Shown here: in pieces, positions 14,470 through 24,397 of the stretch
Layout: each line of letters starts with the position of its first letter
How positions within the stretch are numbered: the first letter of the stretch is position 1
DNA from: Clostridia bacterium
Lineage (GTDB): Bacteria > Bacillota > Clostridia > Christensenellales > Borkfalkiaceae
Assembly: GCA_021205485.1 (NCBI GenBank)
Contig: JAJPXK010000128.1
Location: 1-38,451, forward strand
Direction: 5' to 3'
Length of the DNA stretch: 38,451 bases
Translations under genes and position numbers: made by a program
The notes under the pieces: model-generated
The model's input: the letters and a program-made list of their open reading frames with translations, nothing else
Databases searched by the model: none
What the model was told of the DNA's origin: nothing

Positions 14470-16212
14470 TCACTCTGTAGCCGTTATATCTGTTATAGCA
14501 GTTGTTCCGTTAATTATAACGGTGTAATTTGTAACCGTGGCGCCGCCGTACGTCGCCGCAAAAGCTGCGTCCGTTTCGTCGTCGGCGTGGTCTATGCCGT
14601 ACAGCCAGTTGTCATCTTCATAAGAGCTGGTCAATTCCCTTATATTCAGTACTACAAGCGAATCCTGGCCGCTGATGGTAAAGGTTACATTATTTATATT
14701 CAGCCCGTTTATCTGCGTTGAGCCGCTTGAAGCCAGCACCGAGCTGAAAAGCAGATAGGCGTAAATTCTTGTGCCTTTTGCCGTGTAAGTTACGTTAAGG
14801 TTATCGATATACAGGTTGTTTATAACCGCCGATTTGTTTAGCTGGCCGAATATTCCCGTGTAAGATTCGTATGCAAGGTCGGATGCCTTGTAAGTAAGGT
14901 TGCTCAACGTGTAACCATTGCCCTCTATCCTGGCGTTTAAAGCGCTTAAGGGCGAAAGATCGGTAATCTTGCTGCAGTCTATATCGTTCATAACATAATA
15001 GTTAACCGCGCTTCTGCTGCTAAGCATTGTTTTAACGTCGCTGTAACTCCTTACCAAAGTCCAGTCGCCGGGGATATAGCAAGCGTATATACTTATATAC
15101 TTTTCTTCGTCAGAGGCACCGTCGGCGGGCTTTTTAAACATAGCGCCGTTTACAGCGTTTGTGCAGTCTGCGTCGTAATAGTAGCCTACAAACGTGGCGT
15201 CGTCTACCGTAGCGGTTGAATTTATAAGAATTGTGACTTCTTCCGAGTCGGAACGCTGTATATAGTAATAAGAAAGGTCGGTGGATATATTGTCGTAATA
15301 TTCCGAAGCGATATAGTCGCCTTCCTCATATACCGCGCTTTCGCCGCTTACGGTTATGGTGATGCTGTCTGCCTCGTAGCCGTCTACGCCGTGCAATATA
15401 GCCACATAATACCTTATGCACGCAGATTCTGACCACTTGGCGGCGACATACAGGTGGCTGTCGTCTTCAAGTTCAAAACTGCTGAGGACTTCTTCGCCGT
15501 ACTGCACTGAGGGGAAGCTTACCGTGCCGTCGTACTTTTTAGCGTCGGCGAGCAGGTCGTAATCTTCCTGAGTGATGAGCCATGCGTCGTCGTTTTCTAT
15601 AAAGTCATCCTTTACTATAGATACGGTAAACGATTTGGCGGGCGAGGTTATGGTAACCGAATAGGTGTATTCTGAAGAACTTACCTTGGTAAATCCTGCA
15701 AGTTCTTCTTCGGTTATGTCAAGCACAAAGTACAGCGTGCCCTCTTCTACCGCGTTGCCGTCTTCATCCAGTACAGTTTCGCCGTCGGTCCTCTGCAAAA
15801 CTTCGTACCAGCCGACAAGCTCGTAATTAGAACGGCTTACGTACCTTGCCACGCTGCCCGAACTGGAAGAATCGGAAGACGAACTGTCGTCGGAAGTATC
15901 TGCAGATGAGTCGGTAGAAGAATCGTCCGCCGACGAGTCTGACGCGTCGCTTGAAGAAGACGAACTGTCGGAAGACGTAGAACCGTCTTTGGTGATTACG
16001 CTGTAAAAAGTAGAACCTGTAGTATATTCAAGCGTCATACTTACGGCGCTGTCGAAATAACCGCCGTTGCCGTAGTATGTTACGCTGGCCGTAGTGTTGT
16101 AGTAGTCGCGGTACTGGTCTATGCCGTCAAGGCCTATAGAACACCCCGCGAACATACACACTGCGGCGCATATGGCAAGAACTATTACAAGTTTTAGCCT
16201 TAGTTTACTCAT
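14470..16212 (-). CDS. Large surface lipoprotein with Ser/Asp tether and beta-helix region
   Basis: The 580-aa product has a lipoprotein signal with lipobox F-A-G-C (C24). A segment at about 43-53 (VTYYGNGGYF) resembles the start of an InlB/Flg_new beta repeat, a Ser/Asp tract spans 79-120, and a partner-like piece (YYYDADCTNAVNGAMF) comes near 340. The last 190 residues contain MNDIDCSKITDLSPL, IEGNGYTLSNLTY and IFGQLNKSAVINNLYIDNL, the pattern of GLUG/pectate-lyase-like beta-helix turns also found in the 1463-aa protein of the same region. No catalytic motif is seen, so binding or structure is more likely than catalysis. Its start overlaps the protease gene by 8 nt, so the two are co-translated. 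Function unknown. Confidence 0.8.
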   Translation of the reverse strand: MSKLRLKLVIVLAICAAVCMFAGCSIGLDGIDQYRDYYNTTASVTYYGNGGYFDSAVSMTLEYTTGSTFYSVITKDGSTSSDSSSSSSDASDSSADDSSTDSSADTSDDSSSSDSSSSGSVARYVSRSNYELVGWYEVLQRTDGETVLDEDGNAVEEGTLYFVLDITEEELAGFTKVSSSEYTYSVTITSPAKSFTVSIVKDDFIENDDAWLITQEDYDLLADAKKYDGTVSFPSVQYGEEVLSSFELEDDSHLYVAAKWSESACIRYYVAILHGVDGYEADSITITVSGESAVYEEGDYIASEYYDNISTDLSYYYIQRSDSEEVTILINSTATVDDATFVGYYYDADCTNAVNGAMFKKPADGASDEEKYISIYACYIPGDWTLVRSYSDVKTMLSSRSAVNYYVMNDIDCSKITDLSPLSALNARIEGNGYTLSNLTYKASDLAYESYTGIFGQLNKSAVINNLYIDNLNVTYTAKGTRIYAYLLFSSVLASSGSTQINGLNINNVTFTISGQDSLVVLNIRELTSSYEDDNWLYGIDHADDETDAAFAATYGGATVTNYTVIINGTTAITDITATE

Positions 16213-19200
16213 TTATATCTCCTTGGCCGCGGGAAGATTTTCTTCTGCGCGCGGCTATGTATATAGCCCCGATGAACATTGCCGATAAAAGCCCCGTCAT
16301 TCCGCCGAATCCGCCGCCCGACGTTATAGAACCGCATCCTGTGGCCGTACCGCTCTGTACGTCTGACGAAGAATCGGCCGAACTATCGGTTGAGTCGCCC
16401 GAGCCTGAAGAATCGTCGGGAGTATCGGAAGCTTCTTCCGAGACGGATATTACCACGTATACGTTTCTGTTTAAATCGGTAATTATTACCTTTACGTCCT
16501 GGTCGTAGATAGTAAGCTCGCGGTCGTAGCCGGAGGCGAGCTGCAGGTCGCCGTTTTCGTAAGTGTAGGTTACTTCAGAATAGTCGTCGTAAGTTACAAC
16601 CACGGTAAGGCCCGTCATATCAAACGTTTCGCCCGCAATATAGCTTGACTTGTAGCTTGAAGTGTCTACCTCGGCCGAGCTGAATGACACCGTTATGCCG
16701 AACCTTGACTTGACGGCCGACAGAGCTTCCTCAGTTTCGGAAAGAAGGTCTATCGTAACGCCGCTTTCGGCAAGTTTTTCGGCGAGAAGTTCCATCTGAG
16801 TGGAATCGTTCTTTATATTGTTGTAGTAAAGGTGCGTATTCTTAACCAGGTCAGAAAATTCTGTTACAACCTCGGTAAGCTCGTCCGTTACTTCCGCCGT
16901 CAGCCAGCTATTTATTTTTTCTACGCTGTACCAATCCGAAGAAGTAAGGTTTACCGCCACGTTGTTTGTATCCACGCTGCGTACCACAGCCGTGGTGGAC
17001 GTTACGCCGAAGTAGTGGCTGTAAACGTAGTTGTCGTAGCCCGTGCCGTTAGAGGGATAACTCATAGCCAGCGTAGACGTTGTAGGAGCAATGTTGCTCA
17101 GCCCCGACGAGGTGTTGTAAACATACACAATGTTGTTTGCGAAGTTTATTAAACCCTCTTCAAAGTTGGTGTTGTACAGCCCGCGGTAGATGCCGCCGCC
17201 GTCGCCGAGATAGGTCATATAGTATGCGTAGTAGTAAGCTTCGTCTGCGGTGGTTGTTTCGTAACTTACCTCAGCCTCGAGTATAGGAGCCGTGACCGAA
17301 GTGAAGTTATACGTCTTTACGCCGCTTGACCAGAACGCGCCGATGCCTATAGAGGCAAGCTCGTACGGCAGGGTTACGTTTATAAGCGTACCTGCGGTGA
17401 GGTATGCGAACGCGTAGGCGTTTATCCTTACCGTGCCGTCCAATACGGTGTAGTCGGTAACCTTCAGGGCCGAAGGGAATGCGATAAGCTCGTAGCCTCC
17501 GTCAGAGAGCACGCGGTACAGTACGCCGCTGTCGTCGGCGAAGTAGTCATCGTTGCCTTCTTCCACAACAAACTTTGTAAGGTTGCTCGCGTTGGCGAAT
17601 ACCCCCGCCCCTATCGTCGAATACGTGTAGTCGTAATCGTAGTAAAGGTTTACGTTGTACACGGCCGAGCTTGAAAGTTCGGATACCGTCTCGGTTACGG
17701 AGCCGTCAAGATCTGCGGGAATGGTTATCGTCGCAGCCTTGTTGCCGTAGAACGCGAAGTCGCCGATGGTTTTGACCATCGAAATGTCTATTTCGGTGAG
17801 AGGGCAGTTATAGAAGGCGTAAGAGCCTATATATGTTACATTGTCTAAGCCCGTAACCGAAGCGAGGGCCGTGTTGTTCCAGAACGCGTACTCGCCTATT
17901 GAGGTGACTTTGCTTAAATCAATGCTTGTAAGCGCCGTGCAGTTTAAGAACACGTAGCCGCCTAAGCTTGTGGTTTTGCCGCCAAGCGTTACCGAGGTCA
18001 AGCTGTCGTATTCCTCTAAGCCGTAAGAGCTGTCGTATGAATAGAATGTGTACTCGCCCGCCGTAGTTGCGTCGTCGCCGAAGGTTACGCTTTCAAGGTT
18101 TGTAGCCCCGAAGAAGGTATACCAGCCTAATTCCGTCACCGAAGGCATTGCTGCCGTGGTGAGGGCCGTACAGCGGTAGAACGTAGCGTCGCCTATAACC
18201 GTTATATTGTCGGCGAGGGCTATGCTTGCAAGCGATGTACAATTTGCGAACACATAGCTGCCTAATTCGGCGTTTTGCGAAGGCGTGTACGTAAACGAGG
18301 TCACAGGCGTGCCTGCGAACGCGTAGCTGCCTATATACGTCACGCTCGCGGGGATCGTTATGGCCGTCAACGCCGTGTTTTCAAACGCGCCGTCGCCTAT
18401 CGTCGTCACGGCTTCGCCCTCAAAGGTTAAACTTGCGAGGGCCGGGCAGTTATAGAACGCCCCTTCCCCTATCGTCTTGACCGTAGCGGGTATGCTTACC
18501 GACGTAATGCCCGAGCAGTTATAGAACGCGTATTCGCCTATTTCAACCAGCCCCGCGGGGAGGGTTACGCTTGTTATACCGGCGCCTGCGAACGCGTAGT
18601 CGCCTATCTCGGTTACCGTGGAAGCTATCTCGTAGCTTTCCGCGTCGTTCAGGGCGAGTATGGCCTTGGTTTTGTCTTTATTATACAGTATATTGTTTTC
18701 AATTACAAGGGCTTCGAGGGCTTCGTCTAAAGTTATTGACGTTATGCTGTCGAATGTGGAGCCCGTAAAGGTCACATCGGAGAGGTCTGTGGTTATTACA
18801 AGTTCATTAAGCTCGCCCCTGTAGAAGATGTCTTCGCCTAAAGATGTAAGCCCCGAGGGCAGCGTGAACGATTCGATATACGTTCCGCCGAAGGCGTAGT
18901 CGCCTATGCTTGAAATGGTCACGTTTTCGCCGAAGTTTACCTGGTAAAGGTTGCCCGAGTTGTAGAAGGCGCCTCTGCCTATAGAGCCGTTTGTAATATT
19001 TTCAAACGTAACAGCAATCAGATATTTGCATCCCGAGAACGCGTAAGCCCCTACGCTGGCCGTCTGGATGGTAATGTCGCTGAAGTCCTCGCCGTCGCAG
19101 TCGTAGAACATATACGCGCCAATCGAGGTAAATTCGCCCGTGGTTATGCCTTTAAGCGAATTACATCCGCTGAACACGTATCTGCCGCTGACGTGCAGGC

Positions 19201-22200
19201 CCGTGATGTCAAGGGTTGTAACTTTTCCCGCAATGCTGTCTACCGAGTTGACGTTTATTATACATTCGCCGGAAGTGTCGCTTTCGTTCAACGTTTCGCT
19301 CAAAGTAAAGGTTACGTTTCTTACGTCGGTAGCCGTGGTGTTTTTGGTGAAGTTGTAAACGCCGTCAAGGTCGCTGTGCGTAGAACCGTTGTAATACGAT
19401 ATGGAATTTACAAGGTTTATATCGCTGTCGGCGGATACCGAACCTACAAGGCTTGTACAGCCTTCAAACGCATAGTCGTAAGCCGTGCCTATATTTTCCA
19501 GCCCCTTTATAACCTGCAGGCTTGTACAGCCGTTAAAGGCGTACCTTGCGACGGTAAACGTTTTACAGTTGCTGAAGTCCACATATTCCAGAGAGGTACA
19601 GCCTTCAAAGGCCTCCTGCTCTATCATGGTAAGTTCGGCGTCGGCTATATCCTGAGTTACCACGTCCACAAAGAACACGTATTTGAGGTTTGTACAGCCG
19701 TAGAACGCCTTTTCGCCTATCGTCGTCACCGTTTTAGGGATAATTACAGCCGTTATAGTTGTATTATCCTTAAACGCTTCGTCACCGATAGTCATTATGT
19801 TCATATCGGTAGGTATGTAAACCACGCCGCCCGAACCTGAATATTTAGTGAGCGAGTAGCTTGAAACGGTGAAGGGATCCTGCACGCTTAAAGTTACTAT
19901 GGCCGAGTACGCCTTGCCGCTTATCGTGGCGGAAATTATGGCCGTGCCCTTCTTTTTCAAGGTTACGTTGCCGCTCTGGTCTACCGTGGCGACCGATTCG
20001 TTTGACGAAGACCATACAAGCTCTACCGCCACCTTATCCGTATCTGCCACTAATTCGTAGTACCAGGGGTCGTATTCAACTTCAAGCTTTATCTCCTGGT
20101 CTATGTTCACATCCACCGTTCCGCTCGCCGCGACGGGTACGTTGCTCGAGTTATAGATAGACGCGAATGACAGCGACGGGTAAGAGGTTATAGTCTTGCT
20201 GCTGTCGTTTACCGTGACGTAAATGTCGTAATATACGTTGTTTGCGCCCGTGACGCGTATCCTCGCCGAGCCCGCCTTGAGGCCTACTATTTCGCCGTTT
20301 TTAACGGCTACGCATGTGCCGCCCGAAATAACCGTCCAGGTGAAGTTAGAAAGGTTAGCCGAGGAATAGGTTGTTGTATCCCAGTCAAGGGAGATTGTAT
20401 ATGTAGAAAGCTTGTCTACGCTCACGGCATAGTTGCCGCTGGAGTCGGTGCTTTCGTTAACGGTGAACGTATCGGGCAGTACCGACGACGTCGCCGTGCT
20501 TATATCTATAGAATAGATGCTGTGGTTTAAGGAATAGTCGTCGATTTCCACATACAGCGACAGGCCCATATCTATAATGTCGGTAATTTCTATAGTTACC
20601 GTGGTGGTGCCGTTTTTAACCGCGTTGTATACGGGGGTTACGTAGTCGGTAGCCAGAAGGTACTCGGCCTCGCCCGCGGAATCATAGTGCAGGTAGCACA
20701 GAAGCACCGCCATTGCGTAATGGTTGTCGTACACGTCAAGGTCAAGATAAACCCTCTGCTGCGCGTTGCCGTTTGTATCTTTATAGTCTACGTATCGTAT
20801 CCGAACGTCCTCTAACACGGGGGCGGTGTAGTCTATGGTAAAGCTGAACGCGAAGGTGTTGTCGTCGGTGACCTCGTTATTTTTATACTGTTCTTCGTTG
20901 AAAAAGAAGTTGAACTCAAGGTTGTACGTGCCGTTTTCCACAAGCCCTAACGCCTCGGGCGAAAGGTCAAGTTTTACGTACGCGGGGGAAGCCGAGCCGC
21001 CTCCCGCTATCGCCTTGCCTACGCGGTACACCACTTTGGTATAAATAACTTCGCCCGTGGTGTTGTCGGTAAGGGTGGCGGTGACGTATTTTGCGTTCCT
21101 CAAAAGGCCCGCGTAAAGGCCCTTTATTTCGTAGGCCGTCATATAGCTTGTAGAGTTGCTGGAAGTAGCCGTTTCGTCGTTATAGCAGGATACCGAAGCG
21201 TACTCCTCGCTGGCGTAAATCTGGTCGGCGTCTTCGTCCTGAGAGTACAGGAAGCTGCCCATAGGAAGCACGTATGTGCCGTTCCAGTATGTGGTGTAAG
21301 CCTGAGTGGCCCATACCGTTTCGGAAGCTTTTTCTTCGTCCTTTATAGAGGTATCCGCCTCTATTTCGGCTATTTCGTAAGCCGAGTAGTCAAGCATAGG
21401 GGCAGATTCCCAGTCGCCGTAGAAGCCTAAGAAAGGTATAGAAAGGTCACACTGGCCCTCGGTTTCGGAGACGAGCTGTAAAAATCCCTCTACAAACATG
21501 CCGTTTACAAAGCTCTCGTCAAGGTAAGCCTTGTCGGCTTCGGAAAGGGTAAGCGTTACCACTATCCTTGTCTGCCCTACGCCTAAAGTTACCTTGTCGC
21601 CGTTACTGTATGTTGCTCCGTTTATCGTCCATACGGCGCTCGACTGGCCTTCAAGGGTGTACGCCTGTTCGGCTACGGCGAGCCCGTCTAAAGAGAGGCT
21701 TTCGGTAAAGAACAGGGTTTTAAGGCTGAATGTCTGCGAGGCTGAGCTTACGTTGTTATAGTAGAATACAAGCGTATATACGCCTACTTTATTTTCGTCT
21801 TCGCCGATCTCTATCTTAGGCCTGTCGGTATCGGCGCCCGTATATGTGGTGCCGTGGCTTTCTATCGTTTCGGTTGAGTCGGTGGAAAGGTACGCGAGCG
21901 TGGATACTACGTTGTCCAGGCTGCCAAGGCCGGCGCCCTGCTTACGGGGCGAGTACGGCAGGCCGTCTTCGTCGTATACGGTGGTCGCCGTGCTCATTAA
22001 AAGCTGGTAGGCGAGCTGCGTAGCCTTTTTGCTGCTGTATTCTTCGCCGGGGAAGAATGTTTGGTAATTTTGCTTAATGTAGCTTAATATGTTAGCCATA
22101 AGGCCCGAAACGTTAGGGGTCGCCATAGAGGTGCCGCTCATTTCGGAATATCCGCCTGGAACGGCTGAAGTGATTTCGCCGCCGTGCGCGGTAATTTCGG

Positions 22201-24295
22201 GCTTTAATTTAAGGTCAGAGGTTACGCCCCAGCTTGAGAAGTCGCTCATAAACGGGCCCGCCTCGTAATCATCGCAGATGGTAATCGTGCCGGTGTAGTT
22301 TACCGCGGCGTCAACAAGGGCCTGGCCGGCTACCTGCGTAATGGAGATCGCGGGGATAGGATCTTCTATATCGCCTATCGTCATCTTGATCTCGCCCGCC
22401 ACGTTGTTATATACAATTACGCCGTCCAAAGCTTTTATCGTCTCGCCGCTGTCAAGCGTTACCGTAAGCGACATGGCGTTTTCAACTTTATCCTGGAAGG
22501 TATTTGTGCCTCGCTTTACCAGAGCTACAACAAGGTACCCGTCCTCTTTGGCAGCTTTTATGTACTTCTTTATAGTATTGGTATAGTCGGTTGACTGGCC
22601 TACGTTAGGGATAACTACATATTTTATATTGAGTTCGCCCGTTTCGGCGTCGTAATGCGCGTTGTCCGCGCCAAGTTCAAGCATCTCGGCCACAAAGTCG
22701 TAGTCTACGCTGTTTTCGTCGGCGGATTCGCGGAAGAACACGCTCGTCTCGCTGTCGGTGCCCGCGTTGGCTATAAGGTAGCTGCTCATTTTGCCGCTTA
22801 TGCTGGCTACCGAAATAGCCGCCGCGTATGTAGAGGGCGAGCCTACCGTGCCCGAGTCGGGGTTAGAGGCGAGGTTGGTGCCGAATGTCGAGCCGTAGCC
22901 CGAGGAATAGTCGTTGGAAGCCGCTACGACAAGGCTTATGCCGTTATCTCCTATGGCGGTGTATACGTTGTTCATATACTCGCCTTCGTCGTCGCCGTCG
23001 TCGGTGGACGAGAAGCCGTTGGTAGAACCGAGGGACATATTTATAACGTCTACCCCTAACTCTACGCAGTCTTCAAGCGCCGCGAGGATATCTTCAGTAG
23101 TGGCGCCGCCTAAATTTTCGTCGTCAAGGTCGTCGGTGAACACCTTGCAGATAACAAGCTGTGCGTAAGGCGCTACGCCGATAAATTCTTCGGTGGCGAG
23201 CGTTGTGCAGTCTTCGTCTGCAAATATATAGTCGTAACCGTCTTTGGTGTATGTGGTACTGTTTTCGTCATATCCGTCGGCGTAAACAAGGTTGCCGTCG
23301 CTGTCGGAATAGCTTGCCGCCCTGCCCGCGATAATGCCCGCTACGTGCGTGCCGTGGTTGGAATATGAAGGGTAAACGTCGGCGTCGTTGTCGGAATAGT
23401 CAAAAGCGAAGGGCACTTTGGCGCTTACGTAAACATCTCCGCTCGCGTTGAGGCCGCCCGCCGCGATAAGTTCGGCCACGTCGTCCTCGGTCCACTTTAC
23501 GTTTTGTTTAAACGTCTGCGAATATGTATAGTAATAGTCGTTTGGATCGTCGGTAAGCTGGAAAGCTTCGTGCGTGTAGTCAAGGCCCGTATCAAGGATG
23601 GCTACGGTCATGCCCTTGCCGCCGTACTGTTCTACGTAGTCGGAAGAGTCGTAAATACCCGTCGCGTACACGCTTGTTGCGTTTGTCGTAGCCGAAGAGG
23701 ATGTACTGTCGGTATCTTCGGGCTTTGAGTAGCTGTCGCCTATAACCACGCTCTCTACCCCGTCAAGCTCTTTTATCTGCGAAACGTAAGAGGTGTCTAT
23801 CTGTATGGCTACAGCGTTGTCGATATTTTTAAAGCTGTAGACTTTGGTGTACTCTATGCCCTCGGACGCGAGGTACTGGTAAAAGGCCTTATGAGACTTT
23901 TCAATATTTTCTTCCGTCTTTTTGCCCGCGGAAGTCGTCTCGTAAGAAGATACGGCAACGCCGTCGGCCCCTTCGAGCATAGAGTCTTCTTCAAAACTTA
24001 CAATGACAGTCCTCGTCTCGTAGTCGCCCGTGGTAACGGTTGTTGAGTCGCCGTCCGAGTTTGTCATTACCGAAGAACTGAAGTTGGATACCTGCAGGTT
24101 TGAAAAATCAAGACTGCCCGTCATATCGGTGTAAGAGACGGTTGTGCTCGCCTCTTCCGCCGAAGCGGTATCCGAACTTATAGAATTAAGCCCGGTATAG
24201 TCGCCTACCGTAAGCGAAAGTATAAGAACCATCGCTACCAAAAGACAGGCGAACTTTTTCAGTTCTTCTCTGAAGAATGTTGATCTGAATTTCAT
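16205..24295 (-). CDS. Giant cell-surface subtilisin (S8) protease with Ig-like and BspA-type LRR domains
   Basis: A 2696-aa secreted protein. Signal peptide at about 1-47; inhibitor I9-like propeptide at about 93-187; S8 domain with triad D235 (AILDTGLDY), H314 (SNHGTHVAG), S723 (SGTSMATP) and oxyanion N461. A PA-like insertion (about 550-680) lies inside the catalytic domain, as in lactocepin/C5a peptidases, followed by Fn3-like and beta modules (about 820-1270). Two Big_2-like Ig domains are at about 1300-1362 and 1390-1471, and more than 25 LRR_5/BspA repeats (IGDYAFAGC pattern) at about 1480-2380. A Big_3-like domain (2556-2618), a Ser/Asp stalk (2619-2652) and a tail of GCGS, helix and RRRK follow; no LPxTG is present. 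All triad residues are intact, so it should cut proteins at the cell surface. AAGGGGA precedes the ATG. Confidence 0.93.
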   Translation of the reverse strand: MKFRSTFFREELKKFACLLVAMVLILSLTVGDYTGLNSISSDTASAEEASTTVSYTDMTGSLDFSNLQVSNFSSSVMTNSDGDSTTVTTGDYETRTVIVSFEEDSMLEGADGVAVSSYETTSAGKKTEENIEKSHKAFYQYLASEGIEYTKVYSFKNIDNAVAIQIDTSYVSQIKELDGVESVVIGDSYSKPEDTDSTSSSATTNATSVYATGIYDSSDYVEQYGGKGMTVAILDTGLDYTHEAFQLTDDPNDYYYTYSQTFKQNVKWTEDDVAELIAAGGLNASGDVYVSAKVPFAFDYSDNDADVYPSYSNHGTHVAGIIAGRAASYSDSDGNLVYADGYDENSTTYTKDGYDYIFADEDCTTLATEEFIGVAPYAQLVICKVFTDDLDDENLGGATTEDILAALEDCVELGVDVINMSLGSTNGFSSTDDGDDEGEYMNNVYTAIGDNGISLVVAASNDYSSGYGSTFGTNLASNPDSGTVGSPSTYAAAISVASISGKMSSYLIANAGTDSETSVFFRESADENSVDYDFVAEMLELGADNAHYDAETGELNIKYVVIPNVGQSTDYTNTIKKYIKAAKEDGYLVVALVKRGTNTFQDKVENAMSLTVTLDSGETIKALDGVIVYNNVAGEIKMTIGDIEDPIPAISITQVAGQALVDAAVNYTGTITICDDYEAGPFMSDFSSWGVTSDLKLKPEITAHGGEITSAVPGGYSEMSGTSMATPNVSGLMANILSYIKQNYQTFFPGEEYSSKKATQLAYQLLMSTATTVYDEDGLPYSPRKQGAGLGSLDNVVSTLAYLSTDSTETIESHGTTYTGADTDRPKIEIGEDENKVGVYTLVFYYNNVSSASQTFSLKTLFFTESLSLDGLAVAEQAYTLEGQSSAVWTINGATYSNGDKVTLGVGQTRIVVTLTLSEADKAYLDESFVNGMFVEGFLQLVSETEGQCDLSIPFLGFYGDWESAPMLDYSAYEIAEIEADTSIKDEEKASETVWATQAYTTYWNGTYVLPMGSFLYSQDEDADQIYASEEYASVSCYNDETATSSNSTSYMTAYEIKGLYAGLLRNAKYVTATLTDNTTGEVIYTKVVYRVGKAIAGGGSASPAYVKLDLSPEALGLVENGTYNLEFNFFFNEEQYKNNEVTDDNTFAFSFTIDYTAPVLEDVRIRYVDYKDTNGNAQQRVYLDLDVYDNHYAMAVLLCYLHYDSAGEAEYLLATDYVTPVYNAVKNGTTTVTIEITDIIDMGLSLYVEIDDYSLNHSIYSIDISTATSSVLPDTFTVNESTDSSGNYAVSVDKLSTYTISLDWDTTTYSSANLSNFTWTVISGGTCVAVKNGEIVGLKAGSARIRVTGANNVYYDIYVTVNDSSKTITSYPSLSFASIYNSSNVPVAASGTVDVNIDQEIKLEVEYDPWYYELVADTDKVAVELVWSSSNESVATVDQSGNVTLKKKGTAIISATISGKAYSAIVTLSVQDPFTVSSYSLTKYSGSGGVVYIPTDMNIMTIGDEAFKDNTTITAVIIPKTVTTIGEKAFYGCTNLKYVFFVDVVTQDIADAELTMIEQEAFEGCTSLEYVDFSNCKTFTVARYAFNGCTSLQVIKGLENIGTAYDYAFEGCTSLVGSVSADSDINLVNSISYYNGSTHSDLDGVYNFTKNTTATDVRNVTFTLSETLNESDTSGECIINVNSVDSIAGKVTTLDITGLHVSGRYVFSGCNSLKGITTGEFTSIGAYMFYDCDGEDFSDITIQTASVGAYAFSGCKYLIAVTFENITNGSIGRGAFYNSGNLYQVNFGENVTISSIGDYAFGGTYIESFTLPSGLTSLGEDIFYRGELNELVITTDLSDVTFTGSTFDSITSITLDEALEALVIENNILYNKDKTKAILALNDAESYEIASTVTEIGDYAFAGAGITSVTLPAGLVEIGEYAFYNCSGITSVSIPATVKTIGEGAFYNCPALASLTFEGEAVTTIGDGAFENTALTAITIPASVTYIGSYAFAGTPVTSFTYTPSQNAELGSYVFANCTSLASIALADNITVIGDATFYRCTALTTAAMPSVTELGWYTFFGATNLESVTFGDDATTAGEYTFYSYDSSYGLEEYDSLTSVTLGGKTTSLGGYVFLNCTALTSIDLSKVTSIGEYAFWNNTALASVTGLDNVTYIGSYAFYNCPLTEIDISMVKTIGDFAFYGNKAATITIPADLDGSVTETVSELSSSAVYNVNLYYDYDYTYSTIGAGVFANASNLTKFVVEEGNDDYFADDSGVLYRVLSDGGYELIAFPSALKVTDYTVLDGTVRINAYAFAYLTAGTLINVTLPYELASIGIGAFWSSGVKTYNFTSVTAPILEAEVSYETTTADEAYYYAYYMTYLGDGGGIYRGLYNTNFEEGLINFANNIVYVYNTSSGLSNIAPTTSTLAMSYPSNGTGYDNYVYSHYFGVTSTTAVVRSVDTNNVAVNLTSSDWYSVEKINSWLTAEVTDELTEVVTEFSDLVKNTHLYYNNIKNDSTQMELLAEKLAESGVTIDLLSETEEALSAVKSRFGITVSFSSAEVDTSSYKSSYIAGETFDMTGLTVVVTYDDYSEVTYTYENGDLQLASGYDRELTIYDQDVKVIITDLNRNVYVVISVSEEASDTPDDSSGSGDSTDSSADSSSDVQSGTATGCGSITSGGGFGGMTGLLSAMFIGAIYIAARRRKSSRGQGDINE

Positions 24296-24361
24296 ATGAA
24301 TCCCCTTTTGTCAAGTTTATGGCAAAATTTAGTGTATTTTTATAACGCTTTATAAAAGGAT

Positions 24362-24390
24362 GCAGAAAGGGTTTTTTACGCCCTTTCTGT
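24362..24390. terminator. Hairpin between the two large surface-protein genes
   Basis: GCAGAAAGGG (24362-24371) and CCCTTTCTGT (24381-24390) pair over 10 bp with one terminal wobble. On the minus strand it lies 8 nt past the stop of the 1463-aa gene and is followed by ATCCTTTT, so termination may be partial. I found no convincing promoter between it and the protease start at 24295, so read-through is likely. Confidence 0.65.
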
Positions 24391-24397
24391 ATTGTTT

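Noticed and set aside
16205..16400. LPxTG sortase signal at the protease C-terminus
   Set aside because: No LPxTG-like motif precedes the helix; the sequence there is TGCGS with Gly-rich residues.
19193..19840. 215-codon open frame opposite the protease gene
   Set aside because: It lies antisense to the LRR region; its length follows from the repetitive codon pattern, with no ribosome site or family match.
24296..24340. TTGACA before the protease gene as a promoter
   Set aside because: It lies only about 20 nt from the ATG, leaving no room for a -10 box and leader.
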